A stretch of DNA of 20,397 bases from Terana coerulea (lineage: Eukaryota; Basidiomycota; Agaricomycetes; Polyporales; Phanerochaetaceae): positions 1 to 20,397 of the forward strand of contig JAKOGH010000424.1 of the NCBI GenBank assembly GCA_024811115.1, read 5' to 3'. Below the pieces are notes generated by a model, which saw only the letters and a program-made list of their open reading frames with translations, was not told where the DNA came from and did not search any database. This document shows, in pieces, positions 9,756 to 19,581 of the stretch. Made by a program: the position numbers and the translations under genes. Position 1 is the first letter of the stretch, and the number at the start of each line of letters is the position of its first letter.

Positions 9756-10611
9756 ATGTACGGTTACGACCCCTCCCAGCTCCGCCCACTGACTCCTCGC
9801 ATGCTTCGCATCCTGGGCCGGAAACCCCAGTGAAAATTCGTCGTAGGCCAGTAATCGATTACGATGTTACACGCACCAAGAAGCTTGCTCGTCGCAAGGC
9901 AGAGGGGTATCCAACCTCTCGACATGACCGATGGCTCACCGCACGCTTGGAGGAGAATGGGCCTCAGGACGCTGAGGTCCCAATGAACCGATTGGAAGTG
10001 CATTGCATATTTGAGGTTGTCTGCATAGAGGTGCGTCCTCCGCCAACTTCGCCGCTCTAATAATCTCATATAGTGTTGAACACATTAGGCACCTCAAGAT
10101 GACGACTTCTTCTATACAAACCCGCCGACATTCCAACTCAAGGTGAAGATCAGCATTCCCAACCATATGCATGCAACTACGTGCTTGCGAGATAGTCCTA
10201 CAGCAGTATTTGACATGCCGTGGGTGGGCATGCCTTGGGGTAGCCAACTCAGCCTTGACGCGCCCGACTGGATCTACCGGGAGCTCGACGACGAGGCATA
10301 CTCATCTCAGTACACCATCCGCCAATCCCGCGGACGCGCCGCGCTCATGTTCATGAAGCTCGCGCTCATGCGAGACAATCTTGCACAGGTAAATCATATC
10401 TCCTTGCTATACCATGTCGCTACTGATCACATGTCATATACAGCCTGGCTTATCAGTCGCTATGATTGAGTGGGCGCAGGCGGCCTCGGTAAGTCCCTCA
10501 CTAACATACCACCTGGTTGCTTGACCCACTGACTCAGGCTTTGGTTAGGTTGGAACACCAGAGCATACGGGCATTAACGACATCGCCCAGCGCCAAGGAT
10601 TCCCGGCCTAG
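9756..10611 (+). CDS. Unknown intron-containing gene inside the transposon
   Basis: I do not recognise this protein. A possible start is ATG 9756 (MYGYDPSQLRPLTPRMLRIL). That frame meets TGA after PQ, but one base in the C4 run near 9823-9826 would join it to VKIRRRPVIDYDVTRTKKLA. From there the splicing is convincing: exon to 10030, intron 10031-10088, exon 10089-10388, intron 10389-10443, exon 10444-10488, then an intron ending at 10548 (or at 10537 with an alternative 3' end at 10708) and a last exon to TAG at 10611. The largest exon has AVFDMPWVGMPWGSQLSLDA, DWIYRELDDEAYSSQYTIRQ and SRGRAALMFMKLALMRDN. Total is about 230 residues. It lies opposite the transposase within the GTAGAC-bounded segment, so it may be a second transposon gene or a captured host gene. 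Confidence 0.5.
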
Positions 10612-10889
10612 TCATTGGCATGCATGTGTACGTACGGCGCGCATTCAAGCCCGGGGCCATGCTGACTTCATTGCCGGCGGCTGCAGATACTTAAATAAAC
10701 ACAGATAGCGTCGATTGGTGAACAGCACAAAATAATAGGGACTGTGGATGTGTCGCCCTCTGCGTGCATCTGCACGACGCGAGGTCCAATTGGGCTGGTC
10801 GCATGAGGATGGTTGCTGCGCCCCCAATGTTTTACAATAACCTCCTATCTGCCGCCTCATTATATCACCATGAATACATCACCCATCCC

Positions 10890-13197
10890 TCAGATACACC
10901 CCCATTTATTAAGTACAGACTGACAGTACACATGGTAATCAATGAAAGGATTGAAATGAAACTCGGGGCATTTGTCGGCAACCGTCTCAGATGTCCATGT
11001 AGGGTCCTTTGTAACTCCATACTTTGGTGAGAGGTAGCAGTTTCGGACAATTCGATCAGCTTCAATAATCTCGCCATAGGCATGCGAGCTTCTGGTCGAC
11101 GGCTTGAGAAGATACATACGCGTAGCGGCGTCAACTCGGCCGAATGGCGTGAACCAATCCACATAGATGAGCGGCCGTGAAATGTCTTGAAGACCATATC
11201 GCCGTGGTAGCTTGAAGATTACCCGAATGCGTGCAACACGTAAGCCTGTAACCTTGCATTAGCTGGTTGCATTAGATGTAGAGTATGATATGTTCTCACC
11301 TTGCAGAGGGGTGCCTGCCGTAGCGTCATTCCGTTCGGCCGGTTCGCACAAGCGCGAAGTCGAGATGCGCCGGCTCGCCAGCGCGTCGACTAGCAGGCTT
11401 GACGGGCGGAGTTGCTCGTATAACGTTCTTCAACTTCTCCGGCTTACTGCTGACCTCGGGAATGATAGGTAAGCGAACCACCATCTGCTTGTAGAGGTCG
11501 AACTGGTCGAACGGATGCGCAATGATTCTTGACCCATGGGCTGCGAGATAGGCCCTCAGTGCAGGCACAAACTGGGTGGCGTTATGCTCAGCTATAAACG
11601 TGGAAGCGGTGACGGCAGTAAGTGATGGTGGATGACCTGTGGCGACCTTGTACGAAACTCTACCAGCGGCCTTTGGGTCCTGCACTGCTAAGTTGCCTCG
11701 AGAAGGCTGCGACAGCGCCATAGACGACTCGCCGGCCTGATTCAACAACATAGGTTGCTGCGCTCCAAGTCGGGTGATGCTGCCCTGGGCAGCCTCACTG
11801 CCGGCCTCTGTTGCCAGCGCCACATCTAGCTCGAACGCAACTTGCTGAACGTCTGGTATTTGATACTCCCCACGGGCGACACCAGTCAAGGAACATCGCA
11901 AATCGGTCTACGGCCTCCTGACGCCAGAGCCACCGGGTCATTTGAATCGTGTAGTCCTTTCGATTCGATGCTCGGTACGCGTCTTTCGCATAGTCTATGT
12001 GAAGCCGCTCCGACCATTCTGTGTTGAATCCATCGGCGCTGCCAAAGCGAACAATAAGTTCGTAGTAGTGCTCGAGCATATGGTATTTGGGAATGTTGAA
12101 GTGCAGCGGGGTGGCGAGCCTCGAACTTGATGAAGGCATCCTTATGTGCGTGGAAGGTGTCAAGAGCCGTGCGAAGCGCCCCTGAGCGTGGTCGTTGTCT
12201 CGAGCCCTGAGCGAGGGAGATGTAAATGAAGTCCATAAGCGCGCGCACTGCCATAATGACCTCGTCGTCATGCGGGCGCCCGGCCACCAAACCCAGGAAG
12301 ATCTTCTCCATTTGCTTATGCTCGTGGCCGGTCCACTGGGAGATATGTGAAATCCCAGCCTTGAAATGACGCAAGCCATGGGATGTGGGTGCACCGCGAA
12401 AGCGTGAGTCTAATTCCTTCTTGCCGACGAGAGTCGTACACCACTTCACGAGATGATCCTTGAATACCCCCTTGTGTAGCTGGTGCAGAAGATCTGGCGT
12501 GAAGCATAGGAAGATGTCGGCATGGGGAAGATCTCGCCAAAACGGCTCGAAGACTGGCCGAATTCCTAGAGCTTCAAGCGCTCTTGCTCTATCTCGGTTG
12601 AACTGTCCGCCTTGCGCGTCCAGTAAATGGAGAGTATCGGCCGTGGTTCGAGCCGGGCAACGCTCATGGGATCCTCGTTTACGTTGGAGCGACTTGGCAG
12701 ATAGGGCAGCGATTCTCCATACATGCCGCTACTAAGCACTGTTCCGGATAGTCCGCAACATACGCAGCCAAAATCGGAATACCTTGCGAATAAATCGGTC
12801 AGCACAGGACACATCTACGCCATTTTGCCCAGCCTTAATGAGTCCCTCAATCATCGTTCGCATGCAGGAGTGGAAGGCCTGGTATCGAGCGAGCGGTTTT
12901 GCGCTGTCGCTAAAGCAGTCGAATTTTCCAACCGGCAGGTACCCGAGTAACACAGAGCCGTGCATTGCAGGTGAGCGCCGTGCCTCCTTTCGCAGGTTTC
13001 CAACCGTCAAGTACACAGGCCAGGCGCTTTTGTCGCCGCTGAAATACTGAGAGCTTCGTTTTATCGGAGGAAAGAATGATTGGTGCGACTGTAGCGCCAA
13101 GTGGAAGTTTCTCCTGTGTCATTCAGAAGGTTTGAAGTTGCGCTTCTATCACATTTCTGCAACTATTTCTCACCTGCGTATTCCACCACCAGTCTGC
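10890..13197 (-). pseudogene. Plavaka-family transposase, multiply frameshifted
   Basis: Transposase of a CACTA/CMC-superfamily DNA transposon common in basidiomycetes. In order on the minus strand: TADWWWNTQ, a 61-nt intron (13173-13113), then [176 protein letters not shown]-like text (read as GEPAHLDFALVRT), another intron near 11305-11253, and the C-terminus VDWFTPFGRVDAATRMYLL, DRIVRNCYLSPKYG, CPEFHFNPFIDYHVYC, ending at TGA 10892-10890. The frame shifts near 13042-13044, about 12765, about 12680, 12108-12111, about 11880 and about 11330. The usual N-terminal segment is missing upstream of 13197. Confidence 0.82.
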
Positions 13198-13541
13198 CGT
13201 CCACACTAGCTTCGTTACGGCCTGGACTGCTGGTCAACAGGCTATTGGATCGGCGGCGAGGACCATCAGTTCAAACCGGCGAAATACCGAGCTATCTATA
13301 ACAAGCACCTCGAATACCTTGATAACTGGAAGAAGGCATCGCAGAGGAACCCTGCCTGGGTTGGTCTGGCCAACCTCAAGGCCCGTCTTCTCGAGGAAGC
13401 CCGGTATGTAACCTTTGTAACACAGTGTATTGTTTGCTGACTTGTATGGTATATAGTGGGTATGCGGCGGTGCCAGACGTCCGGGGTGCGGGTAATGACG
13501 GCTCAGACGACAGCGTGGGGCGGTGCTACTTACACCGATAG
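13198..13541 (+). CDS. Spliced coding fragment of unknown function, transposon right part
   Basis: A plus-strand exon to 13403 reads YWIGGEDHQFKPAKYRAIYN, KHLEYLDNWKKASQRNPAWV and GLANLKARLLEEAR. A 53-nt GTATGT...ATATAG intron (13404-13456) joins it in phase to a short last exon (GYAAVPDVRGAGNDGSDDSV) ending TAG 13541. The 5' side is uncertain: acceptors CACTAG (to 13197) or GTCAACAG (to about 13231) are possible. Composition and clean splicing suggest a genuine former gene. It abuts the truncated 5' end of the opposite-strand transposase, so it could be the second half of the gene at 9756, split by a nested insertion, or a separate cargo gene. No family recognised. Confidence 0.4.
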
Positions 13542-13824
13542 TGACTTGAAGAACCGTAATCTGCCGGTGGGCCGTCACTGTGGTTGCGCTGTTCTGGTCG
13601 TTGTTTTGCTCAGTGCCCAGTCTCTGACAAAAAGATCCCAATCTTGTTTATACATTATAGATATAGATATATATATGCTTGTACTGCTGTATGTATTGTT
13701 CTTGTGCTACGCACGCTATTTCTATTCGACCTGAACCTCTACTATATGGTCCGAATGAGAGAACGGAAGGCGGTGGCGTGCAAGCTGGAGCCCGCTGCCT
13801 AAACGGGTAGGGCGTCAAATCTCG

Positions 13825-13946
13825 GTAGACACCATAGCCGCTGTAGACCTCGTAGACCCTGCGTCTACAGTGTCTACAGCTTGTCTATGCACAACCTCAT
13901 AGGCTTCTCGTACCTCGCTAGACGGTGGAGTGACTACTGGGTCTAC
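13825..13946. repeat. Right subterminal GTAGAC repeat cluster
   Basis: GTAGAC at 13825, 13843 and 13852; GTCTAC at 13863, 13872 and 13941, several within ACTGTAGAC/GTCTACAGT contexts. It mirrors the left cluster at 9441-9529. Confidence 0.7.
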
Positions 13947-13960
13947 AGTGTCTAATGGAG

Positions 13961-15909
13961 GCTACATAGTGTTGCATAGGCTCTGGTATGTTTCCAGATG
14001 TACCCCTCGTCGTCCTTGACGTCCTTGAGAAGGTTCATTGAGGTCGCTAGTCCCGCCCATGTCCCTCAGGCTGCAAGCACAATGGATGTCGAACCCTCCG
14101 AGAACGTGTTGCCGCAACCCTATCTGTGCTTCGTATGCGGTTACTGCGATGATTCGTCTAAAAGCTTAGGTGACACCATGACCGCCCTTCTCGTCGTGAG
14201 CTCATTCTTTGTGTCCGCCTCCCTGCATGCGGGGCACAGCTCACGTCGCAGGAATATTCAACCTCCGCCTATGACGCCTCTCTTGTCGAGCTGAGAACAC
14301 GCTATGACTCTCGCTGGCTGATGATCATATCTACCCTTGAGAATTCTACCGGGTACGTCTACTACTGTTTTTCCAGTGCCACACGAACCCGCTTTGACAT
14401 CCCGTATGTAGGCCTCGTTCATGCTCCACTCCAGCCTGGTTCTGGTCGAATCACGCTAGGCACAGGCTGTTGCCGACGTGAACGGCTGCCATGTACAGCG
14501 TCCGGGCAATATGCTCATGTGCGTAACATTGTTGCTACAGCAATGGCTTGGTGGCGTCGGTGTTCGCCGAAGGTCGAGAGTGTCTTCCATCAACCCACAC
14601 GGCTTATTCCGCGTCGCACTGCTCCTTCCTCAGCCCCCTCCAAACCTCCCTATTGGGAATGCACCAACTTCCATCGTCCCTAACATCACATCGAGAGGAG
14701 TCGCACTGTACGGAACTCGAACTGAAAGTTGATCTCGTCCCTTGCGAGGCCGAGCTCGCAAGCCTCATGTCGAGCATAGGCTCTGCCAATATTGCGGAGC
14801 GTGCAGACGAAAGGCCCAGTAGCGGCCCAGGCGTTCTGGGATATGAGGCTGTGGCCTACCACCCGATTACTGGTCAGCAGGAGCATTACCGGATAGTCGC
14901 TTCCAATCCGCATAGGCTACTTCCTTCTATGGAGCGTGAATGCGGCGCTCCGCGTTCTTCCAGACCTGCCGTTTGCCAGCCGCTTCGGGCATGTGTTCGC
15001 GCTTCGGTGAAACAGCTTGATATTTGCCCCACCGCGATCTTCCCGTCCGAACGAAGGGCTCACTCCTCGCAATAGGTGTCCGTGCCAGTGCATCTGTCCG
15101 TCACGACCGTTGTTGTCGAACCAAACGGTGAACAAGTATCAGCAGCACTCCACCCCACGGCATGATACTGCGTAAAGCAGCCGGACAATGGGCGACTTGT
15201 CTTGACACCGTGGGTAACTGAAGTCATTCATTTAGAACACGAGGCTGATGCCGTCTGCGGACTTTCACAGGCGATATTTGGGGTTCATGAATACAGCCTG
15301 GAGATACGTCTTCAGCACGATGAGACGGGAACAGCGAACCAATGCGAGTGAGTAAGTACTTATCACAGCTCGGAAGCTTGTGTAGTTGACGAAACTCTCT
15401 GCAGTAGGTCCACATTGCAATGGTGCTCGGAACCGCCCGCAACTATACAGAATCACGTCAGGGCACTGTTCTATTGCACTGCGCATTTGATATAACCCAT
15501 CCGTCCGTGACGCACAATCTCCATCATCTCTGGCTGTTCCATCCAACCGATGAACTGCTCTCCACAGCTATCAGGTTTTCGAGACCGCCCATACACCCTA
15601 TGTCACTCGCCTGGTGGCGACATTTTTGCCTGCTATAGTAATCTTGCCAGGTACGCCTTGCGATATCTGTCCGCTCCGTCGCCGACTGACCTGCCGTACA
15701 CCGTCTTCCTACTCCACTTTACGGTGGTCACCACCACCCCTCGCAACCAGAACAATACAGCCCAAGCACCAAGGCACGGTCGAGATGAACATTTCGAAGT
15801 CGCGATAGGTGGAGCTCGGCAACACGCACCTACCTCACGTATGTCGCGGACGCGATACGCCTCTGGTGGTCACGAAGACCTTTGCGGGTACACCACCAAG
15901 TTCTGAGCG
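13961..15909. other. Intergenic region without a supported gene
   Basis: Several open frames of 60-175 codons occur on both strands (for example 14321-14683 and 14548-15075), but none shows a recognisable motif, and I could not build a spliced model. The last part is the upstream region of the hydrophobin gene. Confidence 0.45.
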
Positions 15910-15915
15910 TATAAG
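15910..15915 (+). promoter_or_regulatory. TATA box of the hydrophobin gene
   Basis: TATAAG 80 bp upstream of the ATG at 15995, followed by a C/A-rich leader ending in CAAACAAG before the start codon, a layout typical of highly expressed fungal genes. Confidence 0.5.
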
Positions 15916-15994
15916 AGGGCACTCGCAGTAACGACTATCCCTCAGCAAACAGCACTCAGACTCAGTCTCCCTTCAAGCCTTTCAAGCAAACAAG

Positions 15995-17054
15995 ATGTTC
16001 TCTCGACTCCTCTCCGCTTCCATTCTTGCCCTCCCCCTTCTTGCGGTCGCCACACCTGTTGCTCGCAACAGCGCGCCCACTACCGCGTGCTGCGACAGCA
16101 CCGAGAGCGTAAGTATTGGCTGCATCGTGCTGGGCTGTGAGCGGGTAGCTGATCAAGTTGTAATGCTTAGACCGACTCCAAGGCTGGTTCTGCCTTGCTC
16201 GGGCTACTCGGCATTGCTGCCAGCGGTATCACGGGCGAAATCGGGCTCACCTGCTCGCCCATCAGCGTCATCGGCGTCGGCTCTGGCTCCGAGTGCAGCG
16301 GCAACACCGTCTCGTGCTCCAACGGCGTCGTCGTACGTCCCTTGTGCTCTTTCCGCCCTCAACTCCCTCCATGCTGACCACCGCACACAGAACGGCATTG
16401 GCATCGGCTGCGTCCCCGTCACCCTCAGGAAGCGCTGGGCGGCGCCCAGCACCCCCACCACTGCATGCTGCGACAGCACCGAGCCCGCCAACTCCGCGGC
16501 CGGTTCCGCCCTCCTGGGTCTGCTCGGCATAAGCCTCAGCGACGTCACAGGCAACATCGGCCTGACCTGCTCGCCCATCAGCGTCATCGGCGTGGGCACC
16601 GGCTCCGCGTGCAGCAGCAACACCGTCTCGTGCTCTGGCGGCGTCGTCGTACGTCCCCTCTCTTCCTCCGCGCTCGATTCCCTTCACGCTGACCATTGCG
16701 GACAGAACGGCGTCGGCATCGGCTGTGTGCCCATCACCCTCAGGAAGCGCAACGCGGCGCCCAGCACCCCGACAACCGCTTGCTGCCAGAGCACCGAGTC
16801 AGCCAACTCCGCGGCCGGCTCCGCCCTCCTGGGTCTGCTCGGCATAAGCCTCAGCGACGTCACGGGCAACATCGGCCTGACCTGCTCGCCCATCAGCGTC
16901 ATCGGCGTCGGCACCGGCTCTGCCTGCAGCGGCACGTCTGTCTCGTGCTCCAACGGTGTCGTTGTACGTCTTCGTATCTTCGCTTGTTCTCTCCACGATC
17001 TGACGCTTTGTACAGAACGGTGTCGGCATTGGCTGTGTCCCCGTCACCCTCTGA
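15995..17054 (+). CDS. Secreted three-unit hydrophobin precursor (class I-like)
   Basis: Hydrophobins are small secreted amphipathic proteins that assemble at air-water interfaces and coat hyphae. Exons 15995-16108, 16171-16332, 16391-16648, 16706-16963 and 17016-17054 (introns 62, 58, 57 and 52 nt) give 276 residues. Residues 1-19 form a signal peptide ([19 protein letters not shown]). Three units follow, each with CC-x32-C-x13-C-x6-C-x11-C; unit 1 uses Cys 32, 33, 66, 80, 87 and 99. The hallmark [10 protein letters not shown] and [13 protein letters not shown] segments match class I hydrophobins of basidiomycetes. The canonical Cys1 is absent and Cys6 is Ser (VSC for VCC) in all units. Units are joined by [15 protein letters not shown] linkers (RKR at 105-107 and 191-193), plausible Kex2 sites; unit 3 ends in a bare VTL. 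Only unit 1 has an intron after CCDSTES. A paralogue lies inverted at the right edge. Confidence 0.92.
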
Positions 17055-17128
17055 AGGGTTTTTGAAGAAGTGCTGGTCAGCGAGTAGCAGGTTGGCGGGA
17101 CAAGTTGAATGCGCTGACGGGGTTACCT
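16313..17128. repeat. Inverted repeat, left arm
   Basis: Matches the reverse complement of 19582-20397 through the coding exons, introns and about 75 bp of 3' flank (GAAGAAGTGCTGGTCAGCGA shared exactly). The true arm probably extends leftward, as its partner is cut by the window end. Confidence 0.85.
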
Positions 17129-17673
17129 GACTGAATATGCGACATGTTTGAATGAGTGCTTTACGTAAATGTGTCTGTACGAACTGGTTGAACGCATATA
17201 TGTTGGAGTTGAAGCTGCTGTGTGTGTTGTATCAGCAACTCAGTGAAATTATAAGTATCTGAGTACTATTGCATTACGGTATACAATCAACACTAATTAT
17301 ATTAATGTGCACACAACAGCGGGCTCGGGAGTATAAATTACTTGAAGGTTTGTAATGCAAGAATACAACCGGATTAAGCACATAGTTTGCATGAATGAGC
17401 TGAAGATACGTAGTGTACGCGGGAGTCAAATACGTCCAGCGCACAGCTCGGCCGGCCGGCGCTTCTGCTTCTTGCTCCCAACCACTTGGGTTCTCCGTTT
17501 CAGTGAAAATTTGAAGGTCGGCAACGGCGACGACGAACAAGCTGTGCGAAAGTGCAAAAGGTTAGAGAAACACAGGGACAGCTGGGTAAGGATAACTCGT
17601 ACGCCTCCAAATGATTCGACAGCCCCGCTCACGTTCACATGACCGCATGCAAGCCCGCTGTATTCGCATGTAG
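17055..17673. other. 3' region of hydrophobin gene, no gene seen
   Basis: The first ~75 bp are conserved in the inverted copy (19582-19654). After that I see only short open frames. Confidence 0.5.
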
Positions 17674-19102
17674 GAACATGCTGGCAACGCAGCGAAGATA
17701 GAACCTCGCGAACACCTGTGGTATTGCTATGAGGTCGACTGTCAGGTGCATACAAATACCGACGTGGGCCGTCCCGATGAAACCTTGTTGCTTCCAGCAC
17801 AGGCCACGGCACTTGTGAATCTTCTACAACGTGCGAGCACAAGGATTGTGGACGTTCCGCAAGAGCTTATGGATATCATTCTCGACGAAGTTGCGACAGG
17901 CTCCGCGAACCCAAGGCACCGTCGCGACCTCGCCCGCTGCAGCCTGACCTGTCGCCGTTGGCTACCCCGACGCTCCAAACACCTTCTCAATAGCGTTTAC
18001 GTCGGCCTTTCTATGATCTTCGGCTGGCTATTCTCCATGTACCGCCTGGTTCAAGACGTGAACTCATCGGAAAGAATGGCGACAAACGTCATGTCGGTGC
18101 CGTTACACCACGGCTGCGGCACACTTGATATCGAAGATCTATTTGTCGCCCTCCCTTGCCTCCCTTGCCTTGGTGTAGCTCACGCCGGCCTGCTCACGGC
18201 ACCTGTACATGGCTCGCTAGCGCAGCTCATTTGGTCAGGCACTCTGCATACGCTCGATCTCTTGGCAGTGTCGGCTGAATCTCTGGCTCACCTCGCGGGG
18301 CTGTTCAACCGCATCGATAACCTGTGCATACGTCGACTCATCTATAGCTTCAACGGCGACGACGCGACGCCTCCGACAAACCACATGCACGTGTGTGGAG
18401 AAGACCAGCGGTAAGAACATGTGGGTGGCTCTGTTGAGCGTACGATGACACCGTCGGTCCTACGAAAGGCCTCCTTCCTCATAGCATACGGCTATGTCAG
18501 CAGCTTTCAGGATGCACTCGGGTCATTTGTCCGGACCGTTGGACGAACTCCTCATGCTGGCCATCTGGACAAGCTCATGATGTTCCACATCGATCGCTCT
18601 CCGCCGAAATTGACTGTATTCGACAACACTATAACAACGGTGCCGATCACGGAACTGCAGAGCTGTGCCAGCCTGCAGTAACTGAGGATTGTGTTGGAGT
18701 ATCTTGTGGACCGCCACGTCAGTTCTCTCCGGCAACGCCTCGTCCGGTATGTCTACTAACATTCGCTCTTGCGTTTAGGCAACCGTCAATATATGAGTTG
18801 AACGCACCGTATCCGCAGTGGCATTCACCGTGCGCTGCATACGGCTGGCTACTGCCTCTGGCAGCTCCGGACGTCTCCTGCATACTTCCTGACCGGTGCT
18901 GAAGGCATCGCTCGACTGCTGCCCGGTGCTGGCGCTGCTCGAGTTCGATGGTGCGTGCGAGGCTCGCAGCGTGCACGCAGCCCGCGAAGACATCAGCGTA
19001 CAACTGCGTGAGCAGTACCGTGATGCGGTGGTGGTACTTCCGAATCAGAGGGTCTTGGCGTGGTCGATGGCATTTCTCTGCGAGCGCGCAGTTCGACTGT
19101 AG
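17674..19102 (+). pseudogene. F-box-like protein gene, probably damaged
   Basis: F-box proteins link substrates to SCF ubiquitin ligases; basidiomycetes have many orphan copies. The open frame from about 17674 contains an F-box at about 17845-17965: VDVPQELMDIILDEV followed by LARCSLTCRRWLPRRSKHLL. The rest is leucine-rich without a clear repeat. The frame has no in-frame ATG before the F-box, so a 5' exon is missing or the start is lost; an acceptor-like CAG precedes 17746. The frame stops at TAA 18412-18414; a GTAAGA intron from about 18411 to an ATGTCAG acceptor near 18500 would bypass it in frame. It stops again at TAA 18679-18681 within text that still looks coding beyond it. A possible last exon (DISVQLREQYRDAVVVLPNQ, 18896-19102) lies in another frame. 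It sits between the inverted hydrophobin genes. A pseudogene is more likely than a full gene. Confidence 0.5.
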
Positions 19103-19581
19103 GGTTTTAGTTGGTATGGCTCGCTGTCTACGCATGCCGTGTTGCGCTTTCTTGTTGACCGTTTATTCCTGATCGTGCTCCGCACTCACGCTCGAATACT
19201 CGTGTTATCAATATCAGACGAAATACAATATAAATCATGACACCATGTCATAACTCGGCAGAGTTCTTCGAAGCAGCATCACGACCATGCCGTTGGCGAT
19301 CAGTCGTGACCTCTTGTGCTCGTCTACACGTCATGACTCCAAGTATGCAGCTTCCTGGTTCAAGTATTCAGCTCAATCATGGAAGCTATACTCCAGATTG
19401 GGTTTGCCCTCCTGTCTCGCAGGCCGCGATATGATTTAGACTCCCATTTCCGCTATTGTGCACGCTCAAGTATAATCTTCATTCAACTTCGCACGCAATA
19501 GCATCAACTCCAACTTATAGGCATTCAACTAGATAGTACAGACACACTCAAAACGCATTCATACATATCATACATTCAATG
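19103..19581. other. Spacer before the right inverted-repeat arm, no gene seen
   Basis: AT-richer noncoding sequence with short open frames only, forming the downstream region of both the F-box-like gene and the minus-strand hydrophobin gene. Confidence 0.5.

Larger units (their letters stand above)
9421..13960. mobile_element. Degenerate Plavaka-type (CACTA/CMC) DNA transposon of about 4.5 kb
   Basis: The segment is delimited by two clusters of the hexamer GTAGAC/GTCTAC (five in 9441-9529, six in 13825-13946), as expected for subterminal transposase-binding repeats. Inside lies a minus-strand Plavaka-like transposase (10890-13197) plus two spliced plus-strand segments. I could not find matching terminal inverted repeats or a target-site duplication, so the exact ends are uncertain; the ends given are the outer limits of the repeat clusters. 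Frame damage in the transposase indicates a dead copy, unless sequence errors are responsible. Confidence 0.65.

Noticed and set aside
13234..13641. Minus-strand 135-codon frame as the missing transposase N-terminus
   Set aside because: Its translation has no resemblance to the N-terminal part of Plavaka transposases, and the plus strand there splices into a better coding segment.
14321..15075. Open frames of 120 and 175 codons
   Set aside because: Translations look unstructured and Cys/Arg/Ser-rich in the manner of noncoding GC-rich DNA; no consistent splice model or family match.
15995..17065. A single uninterrupted 356-residue protein
   Set aside because: The frame stays open through four introns by chance. 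Splicing at GT...AG restores the repeated VV/NG junction in every unit and the correct C-terminus, and intron text translates to unrelated sequence.
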